This document shows positions 8,866 through 16,467 of a stretch of DNA of 36,261 nt, one piece after another. The notes under the pieces were generated by a model. That model worked only from the letters and a program-made list of their open reading frames with translations. It ran no database searches and was not told the origin of the DNA. Within the stretch, counting starts at the first letter, position 1; every line of letters starts with the position of its first letter. Source of the stretch: Pontiella sp. (lineage in GTDB: Bacteria > Verrucomicrobiota > Kiritimatiellia > Kiritimatiellales > Pontiellaceae). The position numbers were made by a program, and so were the translations under genes. Location: contig JAOZKS010000001.1 in NCBI GenBank assembly GCA_029935255.1, positions 1-36,261 on the forward strand. The letters run 5' to 3'.

Positions 8866-9312
8866 CTATCCACCGGGCGTTCCGAACCCGCCGCTAGGAT
8901 CGCCCGGAACCGAATCAGTAGCACCGTCTTCCGGCGTAGCGTCAACCGTTCCTCCGCTGTCACCTCCTCCGCCGCCACCGGCCGCAGCAACAGCGACGCC
9001 ACCAATAATCACGACTTCGCCGATAAGAATCCGTCCGGTGCGCCCCGCATCTTCGCCCCATGCCATAGGGTTGACCCACGAGAGACTTCCGCCCGTTGCA
9101 ATGGGTGATTTCCAGCGCGAGGGGGAAACCAGCGCGACAAAGTCTCCTACCGAAGAAAACTCCACGCCGACTTCCGCATATTGTCCGTATTCCGTCGAAT
9201 GGCCCGATGCCACGAGTTTCGGACCGCGCGGCCCGCTGGCACCTCCGGTCGAAGCGCATCCGCTCATCATGGCCACAGCCAGAACACAGGTGGTAATCTT
9301 AATCATATTCAT
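8866..9312 (-). CDS. Small Gly-rich lipoprotein, unknown function
   Basis: A 148-residue protein beginning MNMIKITTCVLAVAMMSGC, a type II signal with lipobox MSGC (Cys19). The middle (about 30-90) is a soluble beta-rich stretch (GPKLVASGHSTEYGQYAEVGVEF). About residues 95-112 form a hydrophobic segment (ILIGEVVIIGGVAVAAAGG), and the tail is almost entirely Gly, Asp, Pro, Ser and Thr. I chose the ATG at 9312 (GAGGGA 8 nt upstream) over one at 9333. The gene is third in a unit with the Ig-repeat gene and the 98-residue gene (27-nt gaps) and ends before a terminator. I do not recognise a family; the low-complexity tail suggests a flexible surface spacer. Confidence 0.72.
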   Translation of the reverse strand: MNMIKITTCVLAVAMMSGCASTGGASGPRGPKLVASGHSTEYGQYAEVGVEFSSVGDFVALVSPSRWKSPIATGGSLSWVNPMAWGEDAGRTGRILIGEVVIIGGVAVAAAGGGGGGDSGGTVDATPEDGATDSVPGDPSGGFGTPGG

Positions 9313-9339
9313 CGGTGATCCCTCTATTTGCATCCCTTC

Positions 9340-9636
9340 TTAGTCAGAGATAAAATGTCCGATCCATTTCCCAAAGACATATTCGCCGTTTTGCTCATCC
9401 CACAGGCCAATCCAATACCAGTTTCCCCATGCAGGAACTTGAAATTCATAAGTTCCGGCGTGGTCGTAGGTTTCAAACGCTCTCAGCCAATTCCCCGCCT
9501 GTTCGTCCCAGATGCACACCAAGTGGCCTCCCTGAAGTTCCGGGAGGGCAAGCCGCTCCTGCGGAAGACCGACACTGCTGCTGAAAGCGTTTGCACAGAG
9601 TATTGATATGATTAGTGCTATTGTTGTTTTTTTCAT
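9340..9636 (-). CDS. Small secreted protein made of one WYW module
   Basis: A 98-residue protein: a signal peptide (about 1-23, MKKTTIALIISILCANAFSS) followed by a single roughly 65-residue module. The module contains GNWYWIGLWDEQNGEYVFGKW near its end and resembles the C-terminus of the neighbouring Ig-repeat protein (NQWYWLGL, then GEWILVHGRW). It also shows an internal echo, WDEQAGNW and WDEQNGEYVFGKW. The ATG at 9636 has GAGGA upstream and is preferred over the ATG at 9648. It is the second gene of the unit, 27 nt after the Ig-repeat gene. No known family comes to mind. The shared module suggests that both proteins bind the same partner or assemble together outside the cell. Confidence 0.75.
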   Translation of the reverse strand: MKKTTIALIISILCANAFSSSVGLPQERLALPELQGGHLVCIWDEQAGNWLRAFETYDHAGTYEFQVPAWGNWYWIGLWDEQNGEYVFGKWIGHFISD

Positions 9637-9663
9637 CGTATTCCTCATCGTCTTGTTATTCGT

Positions 9664-11328
9664 CTACATTCTAAACCAACGGCCATGTACAAGTATCCAT
9701 TCGCCAGCGACGGCATCGTATTCGCGCAGCCCCAGCCAGTACCATTGGTTCGGTGTCACATTCTCGATCACGATTTCCTCCGGCTCGTACTCCTCGCCGA
9801 GTTCTATCATCGTCTGAACAACGTCATCCCATAGCTCTGCGGAAACCGTCTTGCCATCAAATCCGCTTAACGGAAAGATCACTTGGTCGCCAATAGCCAT
9901 GACCACAAGCGTCTTCGATGCGGTCTTTCCGTCAAAGCTCGCACGGAGGGTTAATTGCTCATCGGCAGCAAGGTTGCCCGCCGTCAAAAGGCCTAAGCCG
10001 CTGATCGACGCGTAAGTCGAATCTTCGCTCCACGTCGGATTCACTTCGCCGCTGGTGCCATCGGAATAGTATGCCGTACAGACATACTGGATCGTTGTGT
10101 TTTCCTCTAGGCTCCCCGGTCCGGAAATTGTAAGGCTCGTCACCACCACCGGCGGGGCAACAAAGTTAATCGTCACAGCATGCTCGGCCTGCTTCCCGCC
10201 ATAGGTAGCGGTAATGATGCAGCCCTGATCTACTGTGACATCGCCTGTCACCAAATATCCCGATGAATCGATGCTTGCGAAGGAGGAGTTTTCGCTCCAG
10301 CTCGGAACAACCACCTGGCTTGTTCCGTCCGAATAAATTGCAGTACAGACATACAGAGCCGAACTTTCTTCATCCACATAGGTCTGCCCGGAAATCGTAA
10401 TGCCTTCCAGCGTCGGCGGCACATAATGGATCGTTAAAGCATGCGTATCACTCTTTCCACCAAAACTCGCCGTAACCATGAGGCCATGATCCGAAGCAAC
10501 ATCACCCGCTTCCAGCACGCCAGAGCTACTAATGGTTGCAAAGGAGGAGTTCTCACTCCAGTTCGGAACAACTACGCTGCTGGAGCCATCTGAATAGGAT
10601 GCGGTACAGACATACTGCGCCGTGGTTTCTTCATCCATCAACGAGGGTCCGGAAATGGCAATACTCGTTAGCAACGGAGCAACATACCGAATGGTCACCG
10701 CATGCGTATCGGTTTCTCCATTAAAGCTCGCGGTGATCGTCGCGACGGCATCGGCCGAAACATTGAGCGCACTAAACACGCCTGAAGCACTGATGGTTGC
10801 GAAGGAGGAGTTTTCGCTCCAATCCGGAACAACCCCCGCGCTGGAGCCGTCTGAATAGGTCGCGGTGCAGACATACTGCGCCGTCGTCTCTTCATTCACG
10901 GATGAGGGGCCGGCGATCACGATCCCCGTCAACACGGGCGGGATATCTGCAACGGAAACCATATACACAGCCGTTTTCCCACTATAGTCAGCGGTTACGG
11001 TTATGGTTTGATCCGCATTAATATTACCCACGGATAGCACCCCTGAACTGTTGATCGCCGCCTCAACGGAATCCTCGCTCCAACTCGGGGAAACCGTCGC
11101 AGTCGTATTATCCGAATAGCTCGCGGTGCACACATACTGTGCCGAGGTTCCCTCGGCCATGCCTTCCGAACCGGAGATAGAGATTGCTGTTAGCACGGGG
11201 GCAGGCGGAGGATCCGGGGGCGGGGGCGGAGAGACGGAATACGCATCTGAAACAATTAATCCCATTGCCATCGAAGCCATACATAAGACCCTCAACCTTT
11301 TTTTGGTTTGACTGACCTTTTCGTTCAT
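9664..11328 (-). CDS. Secreted five-repeat bacterial Ig-like (Big) protein with C-terminal WYW module
   Basis: A 554-residue secreted protein. A signal peptide (about 1-31) leads to a Pro-rich linker (SPPPPPDPPPAP, 33-44), then five tandem Ig-like repeats of about 83-90 residues (about 45-131, 132-218, 219-305, 306-395, 396-478). Each carries QYVCTAxYSDG (ALYVCTA in the fourth), a WSENSSFATI-like strand and SGVL. One Cys per repeat, always at the same place, is unusual for a secreted Ig domain. The last 75 residues (about 480-554) form a separate module ending NQWYWLGLREYD and GEWILVHGRWFRM, shared with the next gene. I chose the ATG at 11328 because it has AGGAAG upstream and gives a normal signal peptide. 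There is no PEP-CTERM or cell-wall anchor. It is the first gene of a sigma-54-controlled unit and is likely a surface or matrix structural protein. Confidence 0.88.
   Translation of the reverse strand: MNEKVSQTKKRLRVLCMASMAMGLIVSDAYSVSPPPPPDPPPAPVLTAISISGSEGMAEGTSAQYVCTASYSDNTTATVSPSWSEDSVEAAINSSGVLSVGNINADQTITVTADYSGKTAVYMVSVADIPPVLTGIVIAGPSSVNEETTAQYVCTATYSDGSSAGVVPDWSENSSFATISASGVFSALNVSADAVATITASFNGETDTHAVTIRYVAPLLTSIAISGPSLMDEETTAQYVCTASYSDGSSSVVVPNWSENSSFATISSSGVLEAGDVASDHGLMVTASFGGKSDTHALTIHYVPPTLEGITISGQTYVDEESSALYVCTAIYSDGTSQVVVPSWSENSSFASIDSSGYLVTGDVTVDQGCIITATYGGKQAEHAVTINFVAPPVVVTSLTISGPGSLEENTTIQYVCTAYYSDGTSGEVNPTWSEDSTYASISGLGLLTAGNLAADEQLTLRASFDGKTASKTLVVMAIGDQVIFPLSGFDGKTVSAELWDDVVQTMIELGEEYEPEEIVIENVTPNQWYWLGLREYDAVAGEWILVHGRWFRM
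9895..11196 (-). repeat. Five tandem repeats of about 260 bp encoding Ig-like domains
   Basis: The five domains are similar at the DNA level too: blocks such as GAAGGAGGAGTTTTCGCTCC (plus strand, near 10277 and 10800) recur at domain spacing. Near-identical repeats like these can expand or contract by recombination, so repeat number may vary between strains. Confidence 0.85.
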
Positions 11329-12065
11329 TCTTCTTCCTGTATTCAAGTTTAGTGCACATAGCCTGCTACCCCAGAAGTTGCCCCGTTCGCCGATCACCGG
11401 TTTCAAACGCTGCACAGATGCGCAGATGGCTAGTAGCAAGGGCTGTGCCATTAAAACCCTTTAAATAGTTTAACTTTGTCGCGCAAGGGTAGGATTGGAT
11501 TCCTGCAACCCCCTTCGGATTGCAGGTCGTTTCCTGCTCAAGACCCCTCTTTTATCCCTGCGCTATATTTCTATAAATCTTGTTTTCACCAGTGAGGGCT
11601 CTTCGACGCAACTCACCTCTAATCGTTCAATACTTTCTCATTAATGATAATTTCTTTGCTGTAAAATCGTGTGCAAGCGTCATCAGACTCAATCCTCTTT
11701 TATTGAGATAGCTGTCTGATTAGCTCTTTGGAAACGGGTAAAGAGTTATTTCTCTACCTGTTGCAGTTTAAGGACTAACGTAGACAGGAATACCCCTTCC
11801 TGCACGAAAACCGGGATGTTTAACTCATCGATTTTTGTAGGTCAAATAGAAATAGGAGATAAATTTTCGGCCTGATTATTTTGAGCCAACGGGAACCATA
11901 AGGCCCGCCCTGACTTCGCCCTTTCAGGGCAGTCCACGCCACATGGATCGACCTCCGCCCATGGGTATTTGGAGAGGAAGCGGTCCACTTTAACGGCAAG
12001 GGACTGCTGAGCGGCCCAAGGAAGGAACCCGGGAGCCCTTTTTACGGCTCTCCCATGAATGGTTT
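11329..12065. other. Long intergenic region with promoter and leader, no convincing gene
   Basis: The 737 nt between the acyl-CoA synthetase and the Ig-repeat gene contain the sigma-54 promoter and its leader (11329-11434). The leader can form a stem from CTGCGCATCTGTGCAG on the minus strand, followed by a G-rich stretch. An inverted repeat, CTGCAA at 11503-11508 and TTGCAG at 11520-11525, lies about 55 nt upstream of the promoter and is a possible activator site. The rest (11530-11840) is AT-rich with no sizable frame. A 75-codon GTG frame at 11842-12069 is not convincing. Confidence 0.55.
11435..11450 (-). promoter_or_regulatory. Sigma-54 (RpoN) promoter of the Ig-repeat operon
   Basis: The minus strand reads TGGCACAGCCCTTGCT, a full match to the -24/-12 consensus TGGCAC-N5-TTGCW. 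Transcription would begin about 12 nt past the GC, leaving a leader of roughly 95 nt before the ATG at 11328. PEP-CTERM exopolysaccharide systems are known to use the sigma-54 activator PrsR, but no activator gene lies in this window. Confidence 0.85.
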
Positions 12066-13742
12066 TCACTGGGCGGTGTCGATGGCGTAGAGGTAGCGCT
12101 TAATCTTCTGGGTGGTGGTTTTTTCGAACTCCTCGAATTGGATTTGTACCTTGCGCGGACGCTTGTAACTCGATAACGGCTCAAGCTGTTTATGAATATC
12201 CTCCCGCAGCAACTCCTCGAGTTTCCCATCGGTCAAGCGATGGCCGGATTGGTCCTCCATGGCATCGAATACTTCCTGGTTTGGCACCACCAACAGCCCT
12301 ACACGCTCGCCGGTATCTTCCGCAGGATCGCGGTAACCCAGCACGAGGCATTCCAGAACATAGGTGCTCTTGAGCACGTGCCGCTCGATCTCGTCGGGAT
12401 AGATATTCTTGCCCTCGCGATTGACGATCAAACTCTTCTTCCGACCGTTGATGACCAGATATCCCTTTTCATCGAAATAACCCAGATCGCCCGTATGGTA
12501 CCACCCATCCATCAACACTTTTTCCGTTTCTTCGGGGTTGTTGTAGTAGCCCTGCATCACATTTTCACCGGATGCGATGATTTCGCCGACGCCTTCGGAA
12601 TTCGGATTTGAAATCCGCAATTCAACTCCATCGACGGGAAGGCCAACCGTTCCAACCCGTGGAGCCGCCGGCGGATTAAGGGTGAGTACCGGCGCGGTTT
12701 CGGTGATGCCGTATCCTTCAACAATATTAAACCCCAGCTTGCTCCACGCACCGAGCGTGGCGGGACTGATCGGCGCCCCTCCGGAGACAATCATCCGCAA
12801 CGCCCCGCCGAATCCCGCATGAACCTTTCTCCCAACCACTTTTGCCAGACCATAGCGAACCATCAAGCGGGCCGCCCGCTTCGACTCGATCCCAGCCATG
12901 ATTCGTGCGAGCATTTTTTCAAGCAGCAGCGGCACCGCCAGCAATACGGTGGGTGAAGTCTCCTCCATATTGGCCTTAATGGTTTTAAGATTCTCAACCA
13001 TGCTCACTTGGCACCGCGCATAAACCGGAAGCAGAAGCATCGCGGTGAAGGCAAAGGAGTGATGCAACGGCAGGATCAGCATAAAGTTATCGGTTGGCCG
13101 AACCTCTATGACTTTGGCGATGCTCTCCACATTCGCCATGAAATTCCGGTGGGTCAGAACCGCCCCCTTCGAGCGCCCGGTTGTGCCCGAAGTGTATATA
13201 AATGAAGCGGGAGCATCGGCCTCCGGATTCAGCCGATCATATGCCCGGGCATCCGACATGGCCACATCGGAAACCTCGTCTCGCAATTGCGCATAGTCAT
13301 GAAATTCCATCCGCTCCGCCCTCGGCAAGTCTGCGGTTCCCAGCTCCAAAACAATCACGGCACGAAGTTCATGCTGCTGATCGCCCGGCTCCGCAAACCC
13401 CATCATATTCCGTGCCGAGCAAAAAACCACGGACACCCCGCAGTCGTGGAAAATATGTGCCACCTCCTGCTCCCGCAGTTTTGCATCCACCGGCACGGCG
13501 ATCGCTCCGAGCCCAATCGTTCCATAGTAGAGCTCGTACCATTCCGGTGAATTCTCGTGGAAAATTGCGACGCGATCCCCCGCCTGAACTCCGAGTTTCG
13601 CCAGCATTTCCGACACGTGCCAACTGCGTTGATGCAGCATGGCGAAGGGGGTGGTTTGCCAGGCCCCGGCGCGCTTGTATTTCAGAATCACCGCATCAGG
13701 GCTTTCCGTGGCCGCCCGATTCAGGATATCTTTAATCGTCAT
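12066..13742 (-). CDS. AMP-binding long-chain acyl-CoA synthetase (FadD-like)
   Basis: A 558-residue member of the adenylate-forming superfamily that activates a fatty acid with ATP and then joins it to CoA. Visible motifs are the P-loop YTSGTTGRSKG (183-193), GYGITET (343-349), YHTGDLGYFDEKGYLVINGR (415-434) and the C-terminal Lys motif TTTQKIKRYLY (about 541-551) that works in adenylation. There is no signal peptide; it should act at the inner face of the membrane. The ATG at 13742 has AAGGAG 6 nt upstream, better than a codon at 13772. The gene is last in a cluster RsgA - thioesterase - synthetase, with a 14-nt gap to the thioesterase. A synthetase next to a thioesterase suggests control of acyl-CoA pools. 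Chain length preference cannot be read from sequence. Confidence 0.92.
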   Translation of the reverse strand: MTIKDILNRAATESPDAVILKYKRAGAWQTTPFAMLHQRSWHVSEMLAKLGVQAGDRVAIFHENSPEWYELYYGTIGLGAIAVPVDAKLREQEVAHIFHDCGVSVVFCSARNMMGFAEPGDQQHELRAVIVLELGTADLPRAERMEFHDYAQLRDEVSDVAMSDARAYDRLNPEADAPASFIYTSGTTGRSKGAVLTHRNFMANVESIAKVIEVRPTDNFMLILPLHHSFAFTAMLLLPVYARCQVSMVENLKTIKANMEETSPTVLLAVPLLLEKMLARIMAGIESKRAARLMVRYGLAKVVGRKVHAGFGGALRMIVSGGAPISPATLGAWSKLGFNIVEGYGITETAPVLTLNPPAAPRVGTVGLPVDGVELRISNPNSEGVGEIIASGENVMQGYYNNPEETEKVLMDGWYHTGDLGYFDEKGYLVINGRKKSLIVNREGKNIYPDEIERHVLKSTYVLECLVLGYRDPAEDTGERVGLLVVPNQEVFDAMEDQSGHRLTDGKLEELLREDIHKQLEPLSSYKRPRKVQIQFEEFEKTTTQKIKRYLYAIDTAQ

Positions 13743-13756
13743 ACGCACTCCTTTTC

Positions 13757-14170
13757 CTATGCAAACACCCACCCTTTGGAAATGAAGACTTCATCGAAAA
13801 GGTTGGGGGCAATGGGGCGGCCGTTGCGGGTGAGGACTCCGGTGACTTGCGCTTCCAAAACGAGTTTCCCATCGGCTTTGCGGAGGATGGTTTGGTCGAA
13901 CACGAAGCGAACGCGGCCTTGCTTGTGCATCCCGAGTTGGACGATGAACGCATCGCGCGGCATGAGCGGAAGTTTGTAATCCATTTGGATATGGGTCACC
14001 ACGGCATCGATGCCGCCGGCATGGAGCTGGGTAAAGTTGAGGCCGACATCGTGAAGGAATTCGTGGCGCGCGTGTTCGAGATAGTTTTGGTAGACGGAGT
14101 TGTTAACAATGCCTTGGATGTCGCATTCGTAATCGCGCACCCTCATTTCTATTTCAAAAATAGGTTCCAT
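13757..14170 (-). CDS. Hotdog-fold acyl-CoA thioesterase (4HBT / YbgC type)
   Basis: A 137-residue single hotdog domain. The segment RVRDYECDIQGIVNNSVYQNY, then LEHAR (about 10-35), holds the family pattern D-x2-G-x-V-x-N-x2-Y-x4-E-x-AR, in which the Asp is the catalytic residue. It hydrolyses an acyl-CoA to the free acid and CoA and is expected to be a cytoplasmic tetramer. The ATG at 14170 overlaps the TGA of rsgA by one base and has AGGGAAG upstream, so it is translationally coupled; the TTG at 14173 is less likely. It is followed 14 nt later by the acyl-CoA synthetase. The substrate may be an aromatic or short acyl-CoA; sequence alone does not decide. Confidence 0.9.
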   Translation of the reverse strand: MEPIFEIEMRVRDYECDIQGIVNNSVYQNYLEHARHEFLHDVGLNFTQLHAGGIDAVVTHIQMDYKLPLMPRDAFIVQLGMHKQGRVRFVFDQTILRKADGKLVLEAQVTGVLTRNGRPIAPNLFDEVFISKGWVFA

Positions 14171-15249
14171 CAATAACTTCCCTTGTTCTTGCGGTTGTTG
14201 CCCTGCACGGAACGATAGAACCGGCTTAGTTTTTTATCCTGATCGCGCTTTTCGAGGACGGATTGATCATGGAATGCGGCCTCTTTCATCAGGCGGACAA
14301 AGTTGTTGTAGCGCGCTTCGGACAATTCCCCCCGCTCCACAGCCTCAACAACCGCACAGCCGAGGGTTCCGACATGCGAGCAGTCGTTGAAGCGGCATTG
14401 GGCGGCCAGCTCGGTAATATCGTCAAACGTCTCGTTGATTCCTTCGTTCACATCCAATTGGCCCAGTTCACGCATCCCCGGGGTATCGACCACCAGCGCA
14501 CCGTTTTCGAGCGTGATGAGCTCTCTCCAGGTGGTGGAGTGCAGGCCTTTTCCATCTTTGTCGCGGACAGGCAGTGTAAAGAGATAGTCCTCTTCGCCCA
14601 GCAAGTTGTTGAGCAAGGTGGTCTTCCCGACCCCGGAGGATCCGATGATGCAGTAGGTTTTCCCGGGGAGGAACAGGGCCATAACATCTTCCAGCCCGAT
14701 TCGGTTCGTGTTGCTAAAGCTCAAGATCTGCGCATTCGGCATACGTTCGCGGACTTCGCCGATGACGTGTTCAAGTTCCTCATCGGCGAGGAGGTCGCTC
14801 TTGCTCAAGAGAACGACCGGCTCGATGCCGCTTTCATTCACCATGACCAAATAGCGTTCCAGCCTCGGGAGGTTGAAACCCGGCCCGAGCGTTTGCATGA
14901 TGAAGGCGGTGTCGATGTTGGCGGCGATGAGCTGGTAGCCGGTCGTGCGACCGGCCGTTTTTCGTTTGAGCTCTGTTTTGCGCTTGAGCAGGCTCTGGAT
15001 GGTCCCGAAGCCTCCGCTGTTGAAGTCCTTAACGAGCACCCAGTCGCCGACGGTGGGATAGTCGAGTTTGGACTTGGCTTGATGCCGCAGGCGACCGGTG
15101 GTCTTGGCGGGGCGAGTCTCTTCGCCATCGGAGACTTCGCACTCGCCTTTATGAACCGCCGTCACGCGGACAATCGCGAGTCCATCCGTCGAATCCGGAT
15201 TGATCTGATCGCGGAACCATGGGCTGAAGCCGAATTCTTCCAGAGTCAT
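14170..15249 (-). CDS. rsgA: Ribosome small-subunit GTPase RsgA
   Basis: A 359-residue circularly permuted GTPase that acts late in 30S subunit maturation. The order of motifs is diagnostic: an N-terminal OB-fold (about 20-105), then the G4 motif LSKSD (148-152), then G1 GSSGVGKTT (203-211), G2 HSTT (237-240) and G3 DTPG (255-258). A C-terminal zinc knuckle follows, with Cys285, Cys290, His292 and Cys298 (CRFNDCSHVGTLGC), then a basic tail that binds rRNA. I chose the ATG at 15249 because the upstream in-frame extension to 15300 has no family match. The ribosome site is weak. The gene heads a tight cluster with the thioesterase and acyl-CoA synthetase. Confidence 0.96.
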   Translation of the reverse strand: MTLEEFGFSPWFRDQINPDSTDGLAIVRVTAVHKGECEVSDGEETRPAKTTGRLRHQAKSKLDYPTVGDWVLVKDFNSGGFGTIQSLLKRKTELKRKTAGRTTGYQLIAANIDTAFIMQTLGPGFNLPRLERYLVMVNESGIEPVVLLSKSDLLADEELEHVIGEVRERMPNAQILSFSNTNRIGLEDVMALFLPGKTYCIIGSSGVGKTTLLNNLLGEEDYLFTLPVRDKDGKGLHSTTWRELITLENGALVVDTPGMRELGQLDVNEGINETFDDITELAAQCRFNDCSHVGTLGCAVVEAVERGELSEARYNNFVRLMKEAAFHDQSVLEKRDQDKKLSRFYRSVQGNNRKNKGSY

Positions 15250-15328
15250 TGTATTTTCCCGTTTCCAAGCATTGGAAACTTGTACCATGAAACGGAGCAA
15301 TCACAAACCCAGACTCGGACGCAATGCA

Positions 15329-15565
15329 CTAGCTCGCGATGGCCGCAGGAGCAATTTCAACGACAACATCGTCACCGTAATACGCCTTGGCTTCCTTTTC
15401 CAGCCGCACTCGAACCTCTTCCTTGGTTTTACCAAACGAAGGCAAAAGCCCCGGCAGACATCCCAGAAATCCTTTGGAATTATTCTTCCGAATATACCCC
15501 TCGGAAAGTTGCATTCCGTGAACTGGATGGACAACGATTTCATCCTCTATGTAGTCATTCATCAT
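15329..15565 (-). CDS. Small HicB-like protein, tentative
   Basis: A 78-residue frame with a ribosome site (GAGGG 9 nt before the ATG at 15565). Two neighbouring ATGs at 15571 and 15562 are alternatives. The segment GFLGCLPGLLPSFGKTKEEVRVRLEKEAKAYYG resembles the core of HicB-like antitoxins (a short strand, then G-x-T-x-EEA and a helix), but a HicA toxin gene is not adjacent and no DNA-binding helix is present. It could be an orphan HicB-like protein or an unrelated small protein. It lies 79 nt upstream of rsgA in the same direction. Reality as a gene is likely; function is open. Confidence 0.5.
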   Translation of the reverse strand: MMNDYIEDEIVVHPVHGMQLSEGYIRKNNSKGFLGCLPGLLPSFGKTKEEVRVRLEKEAKAYYGDDVVVEIAPAAIAS

Positions 15566-15657
15566 AACCATATCCCTCTGAAGGCTATATATGCCTGTAA
15601 AAGCGAAGGGGCAACCTCTTTTAACACTTATTTCCCTCCCCAGTTTATCCCCCGTGG

Positions 15658-15687
15658 AAAACCCTAGCAAAACGTTCGTTTTTAGGG
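15658..15687 (-). terminator. Probable terminator of the TolQ-PEGA operon
   Basis: On the minus strand CCCTA-AAAACG-AA-CGTTTT-GC-TAGGG folds into an 11-bp stem with a 2-nt bulge and is followed by TTTTCC. It lies about 92 nt past the stop of the double-CxxC gene, where the four-gene operon would end. Confidence 0.65.
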
Positions 15688-15778
15688 CGGAGAACAGGAT
15701 TAGATCCCCTTACGAGCAGAGGGAACCGGAGGAGATCAACCTGCGGTTTGGAGCCTCACGGAAGCGATATCAGGAAAG

Positions 15779-16429
15779 TTAGTAGTCCCACCAGAGATTG
15801 AGGGTGTAGGTCTTTACGGTTTTGGATTTTCCAGCCCCGTCCGTATAGGTGTACGGATGTTTGGGCATGGGCCAATAATAGCCCACATAGGGCTGCCCGA
15901 CCTGCGCGCCAGCGGTCACGCAGCCCATCAGGTTGAAGATATCGCCTTCAACACCTTTGATCACAAAGGCATCCTGCCCAATTTGGATAATAGTCCCTTG
16001 GAAAACTTTACGTCCGGGAACTTGCTTCTTCCGGATATCGAACGCCTTCTTGGCATCGCGCCAGGCAACCTCAACCTTCTCGCCCTCCTCAATGGCACTA
16101 TCGAATTTGTATTGCAGATAATCCAACGCGGGCGAATCGATCACCTTGAGTCTGCCATTGCACGCCTCGCAATCTGGATCCTTTTCCGCCGCACAGTCCG
16201 CGCACGGAATGGTGAAGTCCGACAGCTTGATGCTCTTGGCCAGTTTGGGAGCCGTGGTGGCGAGATGCCGAAGGTGCTCCCCCGACTTTTCATACTCCCC
16301 CTGAATAAGGTTTTGGATGATGGCGTTGATGTCGTCCTTCGGTTCGGCAAGAATGGGGATGCCGAAAAAATTATTCACGCCCGAGGCGGCCGTCGCCCCC
16401 ATCAAAATTAAAACCATCCATTTCTTCAT
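15779..16429 (-). CDS. Secreted double-CxxC protein, unknown function
   Basis: A 216-residue protein with an N-terminal hydrophobic signal (about 1-17) and a start with AGGAAGG upstream. Residues 76-90 contain CADCAAEKDPDCEACNG, two CxxC pairs (76/79 and 87/90) like one DnaJ-type zinc module, which could bind zinc or form disulfides in the periplasm. Residues about 100-170 contain a Lys-rich helix and a small beta domain (KVFQGTIIQIGQDAFVIKG) that looks like a short OB or SH3-like barrel. The C-terminus ends in YTLNLWWDY. It is the last gene of the TolQ-type operon, 38 nt after the PEGA gene. I do not recognise a named family. Confidence 0.75.
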   Translation of the reverse strand: MKKWMVLILMGATAASGVNNFFGIPILAEPKDDINAIIQNLIQGEYEKSGEHLRHLATTAPKLAKSIKLSDFTIPCADCAAEKDPDCEACNGRLKVIDSPALDYLQYKFDSAIEEGEKVEVAWRDAKKAFDIRKKQVPGRKVFQGTIIQIGQDAFVIKGVEGDIFNLMGCVTAGAQVGQPYVGYYWPMPKHPYTYTDGAGKSKTVKTYTLNLWWDY

Positions 16430-16467
16430 TTCTTGCCTTCCTGAAACTTTCACACCCTGGAGAGCGC

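Noticed and set aside
11340..11434. A cyclic-di-GMP riboswitch in the leader of the Ig-repeat operon
   Set aside because: The leader has G-rich and AAACC segments that recall the class, but the conserved core and receptor sequences are not present.
11842..12069. A 75-codon GTG frame overlapping the end of the acyl-CoA synthetase gene
   Set aside because: The GTGA overlap looks like coupling, but the protein has no recognisable features and no independent ribosome site; it might be a remnant of an element, which I cannot show.
14263..15567. A 434-codon plus-strand open frame opposite rsgA
   Set aside because: It is fully antisense to a clear RsgA, has no ribosome site and no family likeness; long shadow frames are common opposite GC-rich genes.
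15591..15782. A 63-codon plus-strand frame between the HicB-like and CxxC genes
   Set aside because: It crosses the terminator hairpin at 15658-15687 and overlaps the end of a real gene; the composition is not protein-like.
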